Shown: in pieces, positions 6,891 through 14,889 of the stretch
Layout of the letters: the number at the start of each line of letters is the position of its first letter
How positions within the stretch are numbered: position 1 is the first letter of the stretch
Source: an uncultured Eggerthellaceae bacterium
GTDB taxonomy: Bacteria > Actinomycetota > Coriobacteriia > Coriobacteriales > Eggerthellaceae
Length of the DNA: 29,411 nucleotides
Assembly: GCA_910588435.1 (NCBI GenBank)
Contig: CAJUPL010000023.1
Span: 1 to 29,411 of the forward strand
Direction: 5' to 3'
Program-made: the position numbers and the translations under genes
Notes under the pieces: generated by a model
What the model saw: the letters and a program-made list of their open reading frames with translations, nothing else
Told to the model about the DNA's origin: nothing
The model's database searches: none

Positions 6891-8204
6891 TCAAAGGGCT
6901 TCAAAAACAGACACGCACTCCACATGATAGGTCTGAGGGAACATATCAACGGGCGCTGCGCTCAGAAGAGCGTACCCCTGTTGGGAGAACCTAGCCACGT
7001 CACGTGCCAGGGTCTGAGGATCACAGCTCACATACACCACTCGCTTTGGATGAGACTCGCAGATGGCGGTGAGGACCTCTGCGTCCAAGCCTGCGCGCGG
7101 CGGATCCACCACGATGGCATCTGCACCTTCAAGCTCACCCAAAGCGCGCTTCGCGTCATCGCAGATGGCATCCACCCAAACCCCGTTCGCCTCAGCATTG
7201 CGCCTGAGGTCGCGAACGGCCGGCCCCGAGAGCTCCACTGCGGTGACATCTGCACCATATGCTGCAAGCGGGATGGAGAAGGTGCCCACTCCTGAGAACA
7301 GGTCCACCACCCGCATGCCTTCCGCAGGTTGGATGGCGTCCATCACGAACTGGATCAGCACCTCTGCCTGGCGCGTGTTCACCTGGAAGAACGCAGGAGC
7401 TGATACCGCGAACTGGAACCCGGCGAGCTCCTCTGTCCACACCCCGCTGCCCGCAATCACTTCTACCCTCTTCACCTGGCGCTTGCTGCCCGGCTTCGCC
7501 AAGACCCTGACCACCGATGTTGCACCAACGGCCTCTTTGAGCATCTTCTGAGCGAAATCCCTTGGGAAGGATGATGGTGGCGTCCAGAGAGCCACCTCCA
7601 AGCTCTTCGTGCGAAGGCTGGAGCGAACGCCTACCCGATATATCCCAAGGTCTTGCGAACCCTGCATGTATCTGATGGCTCCCGTGAGCTTGCCAGGCGC
7701 TTTCGCGATGGTGCGCACGCCTAGGCTGCACTCCTTGACGGATATGGGATCATCTGTCCCCTGCTCCGTGAAGCCCAGCGTGAACCTTCCTTGCGCATCT
7801 GCGAACGCAGCCATCTCCAACTTGTTCCTGTATCCCCATTCATGCTTTGAGGAGATGATGTCTTGCACGAGGGATTCTGCTTCAGCCTTTGGGAGCTTGC
7901 CCGTACGAGATAGGGCGTCTATCACATTGGTGCGCTTGGCGGCAAGCTGCGCTTCATATGAGAGGATGCTCCATGGCTCAACGCTGCCAAGGAGCGCAGG
8001 GTCTTTGGGGATGACCCTGTTCGGTGAGGGCTCTACCACCTCCGCCACGTTGGCCTTGATGTAGCCCTTGCGCTCTTCGGTAGCTTGCGCGCAGACCACA
8101 TCTCCCGGAACAGCACCTGCCACGAAGACCACACGGCCATCTTCGGCATGCGCGATGGCATCCGGACCATACGACATCCGCTCTATTCGCAACATCATTT
8201 CCAT
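6891..8204 (-). CDS. rlmCD: TrmA-family 23S rRNA (uracil-5)-methyltransferase, RlmCD-like
   Basis: SAM-dependent enzyme that makes 5-methyluridine in RNA, probably 23S rRNA. An N-terminal TRAM domain (IERMSYGPDAIAHA through VPGDVV) binds RNA. The Rossmann methyltransferase domain carries VDLFSGVGTFSIPLA, IVVDPPRAGL, and the catalytic YVSCDPQTLARD loop with its nucleophilic Cys. The region that in E. coli RlmD holds three [4Fe-4S] cysteines reads ALLGSVEPWSILSYEAQ, without cysteines, as in Gram-positive RlmCD-type enzymes. The start is uncertain: the frame is open to 8228, but ATG at 8204 leaves the usual short lead-in before the TRAM domain; no strong ribosome site precedes either. Confidence 0.87.
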   Translation of the reverse strand: MEMMLRIERMSYGPDAIAHAEDGRVVFVAGAVPGDVVCAQATEERKGYIKANVAEVVEPSPNRVIPKDPALLGSVEPWSILSYEAQLAAKRTNVIDALSRTGKLPKAEAESLVQDIISSKHEWGYRNKLEMAAFADAQGRFTLGFTEQGTDDPISVKECSLGVRTIAKAPGKLTGAIRYMQGSQDLGIYRVGVRSSLRTKSLEVALWTPPSSFPRDFAQKMLKEAVGATSVVRVLAKPGSKRQVKRVEVIAGSGVWTEELAGFQFAVSAPAFFQVNTRQAEVLIQFVMDAIQPAEGMRVVDLFSGVGTFSIPLAAYGADVTAVELSGPAVRDLRRNAEANGVWVDAICDDAKRALGELEGADAIVVDPPRAGLDAEVLTAICESHPKRVVYVSCDPQTLARDVARFSQQGYALLSAAPVDMFPQTYHVECVSVFEAL

Positions 8205-8252
8205 GCTGCATATCTTAGCGTGACGCATCTCTCATGCGTGAGGTGCATGGCG

Positions 8253-8258
8253 TATAAT
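8253..8258 (+). promoter_or_regulatory. -10 box of the tRNA-Arg gene
   Basis: A perfect TATAAT lies 11 nt before the first tRNA base. No convincing -35 hexamer is present at 16-18 nt spacing. Confidence 0.5.
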
Positions 8259-8268
8259 CCGATGACGT

Positions 8269-8344
8269 GCCCTCGTAGCTCAGGGGATAGAGCACATGCC
8301 TCCGGAGCATGGTGCCGCAGGTTCGAATCCTGTCGAGGGCACCA
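8269..8344 (+). tRNA. tRNA-Arg (anticodon CCG), CCA encoded
   Basis: Complete cloverleaf. Acceptor GCCCTCG (8269-8275) pairs with CGAGGGC. The D stem is GCTC/GAGC. The anticodon stem CATGC/GCATG encloses the loop CTCCGGA, giving anticodon CCG that reads CGG. The T stem GCAGG/CCTGT (one G-U) encloses TTCGAAT. Discriminator A is followed by an encoded CCA (8342-8344). It is a single tRNA gene facing a convergent small gene. Confidence 0.97.
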
Positions 8345-8360
8345 CCATCTCATTCATGCA

Positions 8361-8392
8361 AAACGAAAAAAGGCCCCTCGATGAGGGGCCTT
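8361..8392 (-). terminator. Intrinsic terminator of the zinc-ribbon gene
   Basis: AAGGCCCCTC (8370-8379) pairs with GAGGGGCCTT (8383-8392), a 10-bp stem with 3-nt loop. Read on the minus strand it is followed by six T residues then CGTTTTG. It also lies directly after the plus-strand tRNA and may stop that transcript too, although there is no T-run on that side. Confidence 0.85.
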
Positions 8393-8410
8393 CCAATGCG
8401 AGCGGCTTCT

Positions 8411-8665
8411 TTACGCGCCAGGAGCCTTCGGGGCACCAGGAGCGCCAGGAGCTGCCGGAGCACCAGGTGCACCAGGAGCAGCAGGGGCTCCAGGAGCGCC
8501 AGGAGCAGCAGCCTTCGGGTTGCCGTTCTCGTCAACATACTTGGTGAGGTCTGCCTTGCAGAAGGGGCAAGCCTTCATCACGATGCCACCCATCATCTGG
8601 ATGGTCTTGCCGCACTCTGGGCACTGATGTCCGCCGCTATCGGCGCCTGCTGGTCTGAAGCACAT
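8411..8665 (-). CDS. Small zinc-ribbon protein with collagen-like Ala-Pro-Gly tail
   Basis: Predicted 84-residue protein. The N-terminal half carries two CxxC knuckles (CPECGK and CPFCKA), a typical zinc ribbon, plus an extra Cys at position 2. The C-terminal 31 residues are a low-complexity repeat of about three nine-residue units (APGAPGAPA), encoded by a 27-bp tandem repeat. ATG at 8665 is chosen because AAGGAGA lies eight nt upstream; the frame is open to 8767 but that extension lacks a ribosome site. It is monocistronic, with its own terminator. Function unknown; the tail resembles flexible linkers or collagen-like segments and the ribbon may bind nucleic acid or protein. Confidence 0.8.
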   Translation of the reverse strand: MCFRPAGADSGGHQCPECGKTIQMMGGIVMKACPFCKADLTKYVDENGNPKAAAPGAPGAPAAPGAPGAPAAPGAPGAPKAPGA

Positions 8666-8828
8666 ATCGCACTCTCCTTGTCCTCTATAGCTTATGCACA
8701 GCCCGTATAGGATAAGCCTTGAGGCAGATAGCGCAAGGGTCCAATCGGTGAGCGTACATGACCGCACTATTTCATTTCTGCACTATTCTCAAATAGCATC
8801 AACGAAAGGGCAACGGATCTGGTCTGGC

Positions 8829-10061
8829 TCACTTCACGCGGGTGGTCAGCTCCGGGTGCAACGACATGGATTGGAACCTGCTCTCCATGTACTCATCATC
8901 GAACCTGTCAGCGAAGAACTGCTGGAATGCGGTCTGGTCAGTGGGGTTGCCATCCAGGCGCATGTACCAGCAATCCAGCGCTATCAACGTCATGGCTCCA
9001 TCCAAGATCAGGAACGCAGCGCAGATGGTGGTCACGGTGTAGCGGATCTGCCAGGGGATCTTGTTCACCATATCTATCAGCCAGGGCAAGATCAGCTTTA
9101 TCCAGATCACGCCCAGGAATCCCCACATGCACATGAACATGAAATCCGTACGACCGCCGATGTTCAGGAACCGGCCTGTGTAGTCCCACGCCACAGCACC
9201 GAACGCGAATTCCAGGAACCAGCTCACCGCGTATTCGAACGCACCTCCAACGATAGCGCTCACCAAGAACACCAGCACTGACGGCGCCTTGTAGAAGCGG
9301 TTCAATATCAGCGACAAGAGCACGGCTCCGAACCCGTATATGGGCGAGAACGGGCCCCAGAGCAGCCCCGCTCGTATCTGGAACTCTCCGGGCACCTCTA
9401 TCATATAGTGATAGACCGTCTCCACCACGTCTCCGAATACGGCGCCTATGGCGAATATCCAGAAGAGATTGAAGAAGTTCACTGCCATGAGCCCGCGCCC
9501 AGAGACGTCGCGCCCAAGGGTGCCGGCATCGGCCTCTTCGCGCACCTCCATGTTACGCAATGCCCTCTGCAGCTTGCGCTCCTCTGAGAGCGAGGGATCC
9601 GCGAACGTGAATATGGCAGCAAGCGCAAGAGCAGAGGCACCTAGGATCCAGAAGATGGTGGTGACTCCCTCTAGCATGAGCTCAGCCACAGCACAGCCCA
9701 AAAGCGCATAGCAGATGATCTCAGATGTGAGATGAGCGCCCCTGATCTTGCCCCTGATGAGGCGAACGCCCAAGACCATGGCACCTATCCCCACAACGCC
9801 TATCCCCGACACCAAGCAGATGAACAAGACGATGGAGGCTGCTGGCTGATCGTCTATGGCGCCTTCATAGAATGCACGGCCCGTGAAGAAGAGCATGAAC
9901 GCCACCATGAGAGCCAGCATGAATCCTATGGCCAGGCTCACAGCACCGAACGCCTTCTGCGCTATGCGATGCCGCTTCTCAGACCTTGCCTCATCCGGGT
10001 CTTGGGCAAGCTTCGCGCCACCTATCTCATTCGATGGCCAACTGGCGTCTGTCATGCTCAC
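8829..10061 (-). CDS. PF06541 (CmpB-like) multi-pass membrane protein
   Basis: Polytopic inner-membrane protein of 410 residues. The C-terminal half matches the family annotated as putative ABC-transporter type IV/CmpB: RAGLLWGPFSPIYGFGAV, then EYAVSWFLEFAFGAVAWDYTGRFLNIGGR. Four N-terminal hydrophobic segments (about 38-165) precede a charged loop. The true activity of this family is not established; the transporter label is weak because no ATPase partner is present. Its ATG overlaps the TGA of the flippase gene (ATGA), so the two are translationally coupled and probably act on the same envelope process. Confidence 0.85.
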   Translation of the reverse strand: MSMTDASWPSNEIGGAKLAQDPDEARSEKRHRIAQKAFGAVSLAIGFMLALMVAFMLFFTGRAFYEGAIDDQPAASIVLFICLVSGIGVVGIGAMVLGVRLIRGKIRGAHLTSEIICYALLGCAVAELMLEGVTTIFWILGASALALAAIFTFADPSLSEERKLQRALRNMEVREEADAGTLGRDVSGRGLMAVNFFNLFWIFAIGAVFGDVVETVYHYMIEVPGEFQIRAGLLWGPFSPIYGFGAVLLSLILNRFYKAPSVLVFLVSAIVGGAFEYAVSWFLEFAFGAVAWDYTGRFLNIGGRTDFMFMCMWGFLGVIWIKLILPWLIDMVNKIPWQIRYTVTTICAAFLILDGAMTLIALDCWYMRLDGNPTDQTAFQQFFADRFDDEYMESRFQSMSLHPELTTRVK

Positions 10062-11881
10062 TTGCTCTTCCCGGTGCGCCTGCGCATGACCTCTTCGCGA
10101 TGCTCTCGTATGGCGCGCTTCTCAGAGGGGCGCAAGGGCCTTGGCTCCTCTTCCTCAACAGCACCCTCATAGCCTTCCGCCTCTGAGATCTCAGGGTCTG
10201 CCGGATCTATCAGCGGGATGAAGGTGGTGCGAGCATGCTCGCCTGGATCAGACGCGTCATCTGCAGACGCGTTGCCCGAAGCAGAGCCTCCGCGCTTCCT
10301 CTCAGAAGAAAGCCCTTGGCGGATGCGGAAGTACTCCCAGACCAACAGCACGCAGAGGATGGATTCGATGATGAGGTAGCTCAAGATGGCGCCTTCAAGC
10401 TCCGTATAGCCGATCAGCAAGATGGGGATGAACAAGGAGAAGAAGAACGAGATGCAATAGAGCACCGTCACGTCCTTCTGACGGCGCATGATGGTTATGA
10501 CCTGGTACAGGAAGTCTATGAGGGCGGTGATGCCGCCGGTCACCAGCATGAGGTAGAGCAGGCTTCGGTACTCTTCGAAATCGATCCCGTAGAGGAAGCT
10601 CATTACAGGGACGCCAACCCAAGCCATGATCAGCCAAGTGATAGCCGTGATGGCAACTATCACCAAGACGATCCCGCCCAAGATGAGGTCGAATTTCAAG
10701 CGCTTGCTGGCATCCTGCCAAACGCCCGCCATCCTGAGCAGGAGCGGCTTGTAGACCAACTGCGCCGCTATGAGGATCATCTGCGCTGGGAAGTAGAGCG
10801 CGTTGTAGTAGAGCTGGTTGTCATATGGAAGCATGCCCTCCATCACCAGCTTAGGCATGTTCTCTATCACGTTGAACAAGAATATGGCAACGAACAAGGG
10901 GGCGCACATCTTGAACAGCTCCATGAGAGACCTCATGCTGAAGCCCCTTGACCTTGGTGTCTCAAGCAGGGTGAGCGGCCACGTGATCACGATGAACGTT
11001 GCCAAGGCTGCGATGAACATGGCAGTGCACGCCGCAACCGAATTCCTTGACAGCGCCAGCACTATGCAGAAGACCACCAGCGCCAGCAATGACCTGATGG
11101 TCTGCGATATCCCCGCAAGATAGAGCTTGTCAACCTGTTGTAGCCGCCCCTCGTAGACATCGGCCAAGGCATCCACGCATCTATAAGCGATCACCGCCAT
11201 GGATATCTGGAACATCTCTGAGGCATATCCGCGACAAGAGCAATAGATCCAGCCCACCAGCACCATTGCCAGACAGGTGATCCATCTGTTCACCTGATAG
11301 TCCTTGAAAGAATGATGCTCATCCATGTCGGACACTTGATATGTGCGCACGCCGAAGTTGCCTATGAACATGAGCAGGAGCGCCACGACGAACGCCATGG
11401 ATATCATGCCTGCCTGCTCAACGCCCACCAGCTGCGTGGAGACCATGGTGACCACTGGGAAGACCATGGCCCAAGATGCCGCGCCTGCGGTGTTGAAGAT
11501 GAAGTCACGGGTGGTGCGGTGAGGCGCGTAGGCCGCTTCAGCCGCCGACAGGCCATCTCCGCGCATGGCGCCCATCACGCGGTCGAACCATTGATTGGCC
11601 ATGCGGGCTATGAAGTTCTGCTTGTGCTCACGGGGATGGTCTGACACACCTATGCGCCCGGTTATGGCTGCACGCGCATCTCCCTCTTGAGCCCTTTGGC
11701 GTCTCCTGCCTGGGCTTGAGGGCTCCGCCTTCGCACTGCGATCAACGTGGCTTGCTTGCAGCTCATCCTTGCGAACGGACCTGCGACGCGTGCGCACGCC
11801 CTCTCTGCCCCTCAGGGCTCTTCTAGGATTTCCGGACTGCTTGCCTTCGCCATCTTTGTTGGTATCAGGTCTCTCGTACAT
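10058..11881 (-). CDS. Wzx/MVF-like polysaccharide flippase
   Basis: About 607-residue polytopic protein resembling oligosaccharide/lipid-linked sugar flippases. Around 12-14 hydrophobic segments form the core, starting near FIFNTAGAASWAMVFPVVTMV. Long charged tails flank it: a basic N-terminal region of about 95 residues rich in Arg, and a C-terminal tail of about 90 residues with an acidic part and a basic end. The start is uncertain. The frame is open to 12001, but that would overlap the divergent gene's promoter; ATG 11881 has AGAAG seven nt upstream, and ATG 11902 is another option. It is coupled to the PF06541 gene. No glycosyltransferases are adjacent, so the substrate is unknown. Confidence 0.75.
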   Translation of the reverse strand: MYERPDTNKDGEGKQSGNPRRALRGREGVRTRRRSVRKDELQASHVDRSAKAEPSSPGRRRQRAQEGDARAAITGRIGVSDHPREHKQNFIARMANQWFDRVMGAMRGDGLSAAEAAYAPHRTTRDFIFNTAGAASWAMVFPVVTMVSTQLVGVEQAGMISMAFVVALLLMFIGNFGVRTYQVSDMDEHHSFKDYQVNRWITCLAMVLVGWIYCSCRGYASEMFQISMAVIAYRCVDALADVYEGRLQQVDKLYLAGISQTIRSLLALVVFCIVLALSRNSVAACTAMFIAALATFIVITWPLTLLETPRSRGFSMRSLMELFKMCAPLFVAIFLFNVIENMPKLVMEGMLPYDNQLYYNALYFPAQMILIAAQLVYKPLLLRMAGVWQDASKRLKFDLILGGIVLVIVAITAITWLIMAWVGVPVMSFLYGIDFEEYRSLLYLMLVTGGITALIDFLYQVITIMRRQKDVTVLYCISFFFSLFIPILLIGYTELEGAILSYLIIESILCVLLVWEYFRIRQGLSSERKRGGSASGNASADDASDPGEHARTTFIPLIDPADPEISEAEGYEGAVEEEEPRPLRPSEKRAIREHREEVMRRRTGKSK

Positions 11882-11914
11882 CAGTTCGCTTCTACGCCTC
11901 ATCTGTGAATAAAC

Positions 11915-11943
11915 TTGATGCTTTCTTTGTGTATTTATAGTAT
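11915..11943 (+). promoter_or_regulatory. Promoter of the membrane-anchored unknown gene
   Basis: TTGATG (11915-11920), a 17-nt spacer and TAGTAT (11938-11943; TATAGT overlaps it) fit a sigma-70 type promoter in an AT-rich pocket between divergent genes. On the opposite strand TATACT in the same pocket could serve the flippase gene. Confidence 0.5.
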
Positions 11944-12022
11944 AGTTTTTCAGACACCGAACACCGTGCGTTTGTACATGCACCCTAACCGTAATCGGCA
12001 TGGTGGAAAGGAAACATCCAAA

Positions 12023-13258
12023 GTGAGTTCAAGCCGGCCGGCACCTGCTGATAGACCAAGTTCAGCAAATCCGGCTATGACCGATAGCCCCATGGGAGGC
12101 TCTTCTGTAGGAAACCCCCCTCAGGAGACCACACCCATACCAGTAATGGGCGCGGTCACGGCACCTGTTGCCTATCAACAGCAGTCTCAGAAGAAGCACA
12201 AGCCCGGATTCAGCATACTCGTGCTTGGCATAATCCTCTGCTTCATAGCGCTTGCAGCCCTGGCTGCTGTGCTCGTATTCGCCTTCATGCGCCCCTTCTC
12301 ATCCGTGGATGCGCCGGCACCCCCGCAGATATCCCAGGTTGAGAAGGCATTCAGTGACGCAAAGGTGAAAGCCCCTGACCTCTCAAGCTTCATGTACATA
12401 AAGATAGATGGCATGTCAGAGCCAGAGCTCTCCAACTACAAGACAGGCAATGTGACAGAGGATCCATCCGCCAAGGGGTCCTTCCACTGTGACGGCACGG
12501 CGGATTCAACCGTTGAGAACGAATACGTGAAGGCCGTCACTCCCCTCACCGTGAAGATGACCCACGCCGCCAACTCTGAGGAATGGGTTGCAGGCGGCGT
12601 TGACGAAGGCGCGCCAAGCGTCTCCCCTACAGGCCCCGCTGATATGGAAGCCATCCAGGCGAACATGCAGAACATCCTGAAGGGCTATGACCAAGACCTG
12701 GCGAATCAGTTCGTTGACTGCGAGGTCAGGCCTGAGGCAAGCCTCAATACACAAGGCGGCACCATCATCTTCAACCTATCCAAGGTGGTCGGTGAGGAGA
12801 CGAAGACCTGCGCTGTTTCCGCTGATGTGACTTGGGGCAACAATGGTTGGGATATCAAAGTGACAGGCGTGGATGGCCTTGAAGCCCCAGCTGAAGAGCA
12901 GCCCGCAGAACCTGAGGAGCCGCAAGAGGTAGAAGTGGTGGAGGAGGCGCCTGCGCCCAGTGAGAACCAAGGTGGCGGCACCACAGAGATCTATCCCACC
13001 ATGCTCTTGGAGTGCTGGTCAGGGGATCTGGTTCGCATCCCAGGCACCATCCAAGTGCAAGACAACGGCTCTGTGCTCCTTCGCACAGATGACGTCATCC
13101 GCGTCGTGTTCAATGGGATGAACTACATCACCACCTACTTCGAGCTCACAGGCTCTGGCTCTTGGCAGAATGGCCAGCATGTCATAGTCGAAGGCGCCAT
13201 CTCAGCTACGGGCACGAACCCCATAGCGCCGCTAGTCATCAATCTGAATTACATCTAA
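12023..13258 (+). CDS. Membrane-anchored protein of unknown function
   Basis: 411-residue protein not recognised as a family. A Pro/Ser-rich cytoplasmic N-terminus (1-60) leads to a single membrane segment (about 62-89, FSILVLGIILCFIALAALAA) and a large outside part. The outside part has a beta-rich region (about 100-300), an acidic Pro/Glu linker (about 300-325, PAEEQPAEPEEPQEVEVVEE), and a final domain of about 90 residues. GTG 12023 is chosen because AAGGA precedes it at suitable spacing and a promoter lies just upstream; the open frame before it would cover the promoter. The topology recalls the TPR protein at 4905-6239. It is divergent from the flippase pair, so an envelope role is likely but unproved. 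Confidence 0.75.
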   Translation: MSSSRPAPADRPSSANPAMTDSPMGGSSVGNPPQETTPIPVMGAVTAPVAYQQQSQKKHKPGFSILVLGIILCFIALAALAAVLVFAFMRPFSSVDAPAPPQISQVEKAFSDAKVKAPDLSSFMYIKIDGMSEPELSNYKTGNVTEDPSAKGSFHCDGTADSTVENEYVKAVTPLTVKMTHAANSEEWVAGGVDEGAPSVSPTGPADMEAIQANMQNILKGYDQDLANQFVDCEVRPEASLNTQGGTIIFNLSKVVGEETKTCAVSADVTWGNNGWDIKVTGVDGLEAPAEEQPAEPEEPQEVEVVEEAPAPSENQGGGTTEIYPTMLLECWSGDLVRIPGTIQVQDNGSVLLRTDDVIRVVFNGMNYITTYFELTGSGSWQNGQHVIVEGAISATGTNPIAPLVINLNYI

Positions 13259-13402
13259 GCCTATTCGCACTGCTCTTCATTCGCATCCTTCCAGTTCATC
13301 AACTGCAAGGTTACGCAAGGTTGCGCTTTGGCGATAACGCTCTGGCTTGGAGGACAATCAGCCCAAAAGGTCCAACAAATGAGATCTGAAGGGGTGTTGA
13401 GA

Positions 13403-13927
13403 ATGGCTGCAACTACTAGCAAGCGTGATTGGGGAGCATTCTTCGTAGGTATCTTGGTAGCGCTGGCAGGCATCATCGTCATGGTCTGGCCTGGGCTCTC
13501 GCTCGTGATGCTGGCTCAGATAGCAGGCGTTGGCCTTCTGGTGGCAGGCGTCTATGACTTCTTCGTATGGTGGAAGATCCGCGGCACTGACGGAGCCGGA
13601 TGGACGGTGCTCTCCGGGATCTGCGACATCATCTTAGGAATCATGTTCTTGGTCCATCCCATAGTGGCAGCAGGCGTCATCACTCTCTTGGTTGGGTGCT
13701 TCGTAGTGGTCTATGGCGCATTCGCCATCGCCGCTGGGTTCGGGCTCAGGAAGATATCCGGCAGCATGTGGGGTCTCATGGTAGCCAATGGCATCCTCTC
13801 GCTCCTTTGCGGCGTGCTCTTCATCATCTACCCAGAGTTCTTCGCCATCTATCTGGGAGTGTTCCTATTGATGCGAGGTGTTACCATGTCTGTAATGGGT
13901 GCGTCTTCACCCAACATCATGGAATGA
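13403..13927 (+). CDS. HdeD family (DUF308) membrane protein
   Basis: 174-residue protein with six hydrophobic segments arranged as pairs (for example FFVGILVALAGIIVMVWPGLSLVML and ILGIMFLVHPIVAAGVITLLVGCFVVVYGAF). Repeated helix-P-helix units are typical of DUF308/HdeD, linked to acid resistance in E. coli but of unknown activity in most bacteria. ATG 13403 follows GAAGGGG at good spacing; the frame extends upstream without a ribosome site. It lies 18 nt before map and is probably co-transcribed with it. Confidence 0.87.
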   Translation: MAATTSKRDWGAFFVGILVALAGIIVMVWPGLSLVMLAQIAGVGLLVAGVYDFFVWWKIRGTDGAGWTVLSGICDIILGIMFLVHPIVAAGVITLLVGCFVVVYGAFAIAAGFGLRKISGSMWGLMVANGILSLLCGVLFIIYPEFFAIYLGVFLLMRGVTMSVMGASSPNIME

Positions 13928-13945
13928 CGATCATGGACGGAGCCT

Positions 13946-14830
13946 ATGTACGACGGTGAGCCAGAGCTTGGGCGCAATGACGAATGCTGGTGCGGCAGCG
14001 GCAAGAAGTACAAGAAATGCCATTTGGAGTTCGATGAGCGCCTTGAGAAGCTAGCGGCATCAGGAGAGCAGCTGCCTCCGCGCCATCTCCTCAAGACGCC
14101 AGAGCAGATCGCGCAGATCAAGAAGAGCGCTGAGGTCAATGTGGGCGTGCTCGATTTCGTGGCTGAGCGCATCAAGGAAGGCGTCACCACTGAAGAGGTT
14201 GACCGCTGGGTATATGACTACACCACAGAGCATGGCGCCATCCCCGCGCCCCTTGATTACGAGGGCTTCCCGAAGAGCGTATGCACTTCAGTGAATGAGG
14301 TGGTCTGCCATGGCATCCCATCAACTGATGAGGTGCTCCGCTCCGGTGACATCGTGAACGTTGATTGCTCCACCATCTTGGACGGCTACTACTCTGATTC
14401 ATCACGCATGTTCTGCATCGGGGACGTATCAGAGGAGGCCAAGCGCTTGGTGGACGTGACGCATGAGTCCATCCAGGTGGGCCTTCGGGCTTTGAAGCCC
14501 TGGGGGCATATCGGAGACATCGGGGCTGCCATCTATTCGTTCGCGAAGGACAACGGCTACTCAGTGGTGCGCGAATTCGGCGGCCACGGGATAGGCCTTG
14601 ACTTCCATGAGGATCCCTTCGTCAGCTTCGCGTGCAGGCCGGGATCGGGCTGGGTTCTGGTGCCAGGCCTCATGTTCACCATCGAACCAATGATCAATCA
14701 AGGCAAGCACAAGATAGACATGTCAGACCCGAATGGCTGGACCGTTCGCACCAAGGACGGCAAGCTCACTGCTCAGTGGGAGATACAGGTAGTGGTGACA
14801 GAGGATGGTTACGAGCTGATTTCCTGGTAA
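13946..14830 (+). CDS. map: Methionine aminopeptidase type I with N-terminal SEC-C zinc motif
   Basis: Removes the initiator Met from nascent proteins. The N-terminal SEC-C motif (Cys14, Cys16, Cys25, His26 in CWCGSGKKYKKCH) probably binds zinc and may help ribosome or SecA association. The pita-bread catalytic domain has all five metal ligands: Asp140, Asp151, His214, Glu247 and Glu279, plus the conserved His122 and His221. The His that usually follows the last Glu (EHT) is Ile here (QWEIQV), which does not affect the ligand set. Length is 294 residues. GGAG precedes the ATG. A terminator follows at 14857-14880. Confidence 0.96.
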   Translation: MYDGEPELGRNDECWCGSGKKYKKCHLEFDERLEKLAASGEQLPPRHLLKTPEQIAQIKKSAEVNVGVLDFVAERIKEGVTTEEVDRWVYDYTTEHGAIPAPLDYEGFPKSVCTSVNEVVCHGIPSTDEVLRSGDIVNVDCSTILDGYYSDSSRMFCIGDVSEEAKRLVDVTHESIQVGLRALKPWGHIGDIGAAIYSFAKDNGYSVVREFGGHGIGLDFHEDPFVSFACRPGSGWVLVPGLMFTIEPMINQGKHKIDMSDPNGWTVRTKDGKLTAQWEIQVVVTEDGYELISW

Positions 14831-14856
14831 GAGAGCAGGCACATCAACGCGCATGA

Positions 14857-14880
14857 AGGGCAGGTCATATGGCCTGCCCT
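14857..14880 (+). terminator. Intrinsic terminator after map
   Basis: AGGGCAGG (14857-14864) pairs with CCTGCCCT (14873-14880), followed by CCTCTTT. The T-run is weak. The convergent ABC transporter gene ends 10 nt further on. Confidence 0.6.
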
Positions 14881-14889
14881 CCTCTTTGG

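Noticed and set aside
10235..10951. 238-residue plus-strand frame opposite the flippase gene
   Set aside because: Highly charged shadow of a membrane-protein gene; no ribosome site or homologous domain apparent.
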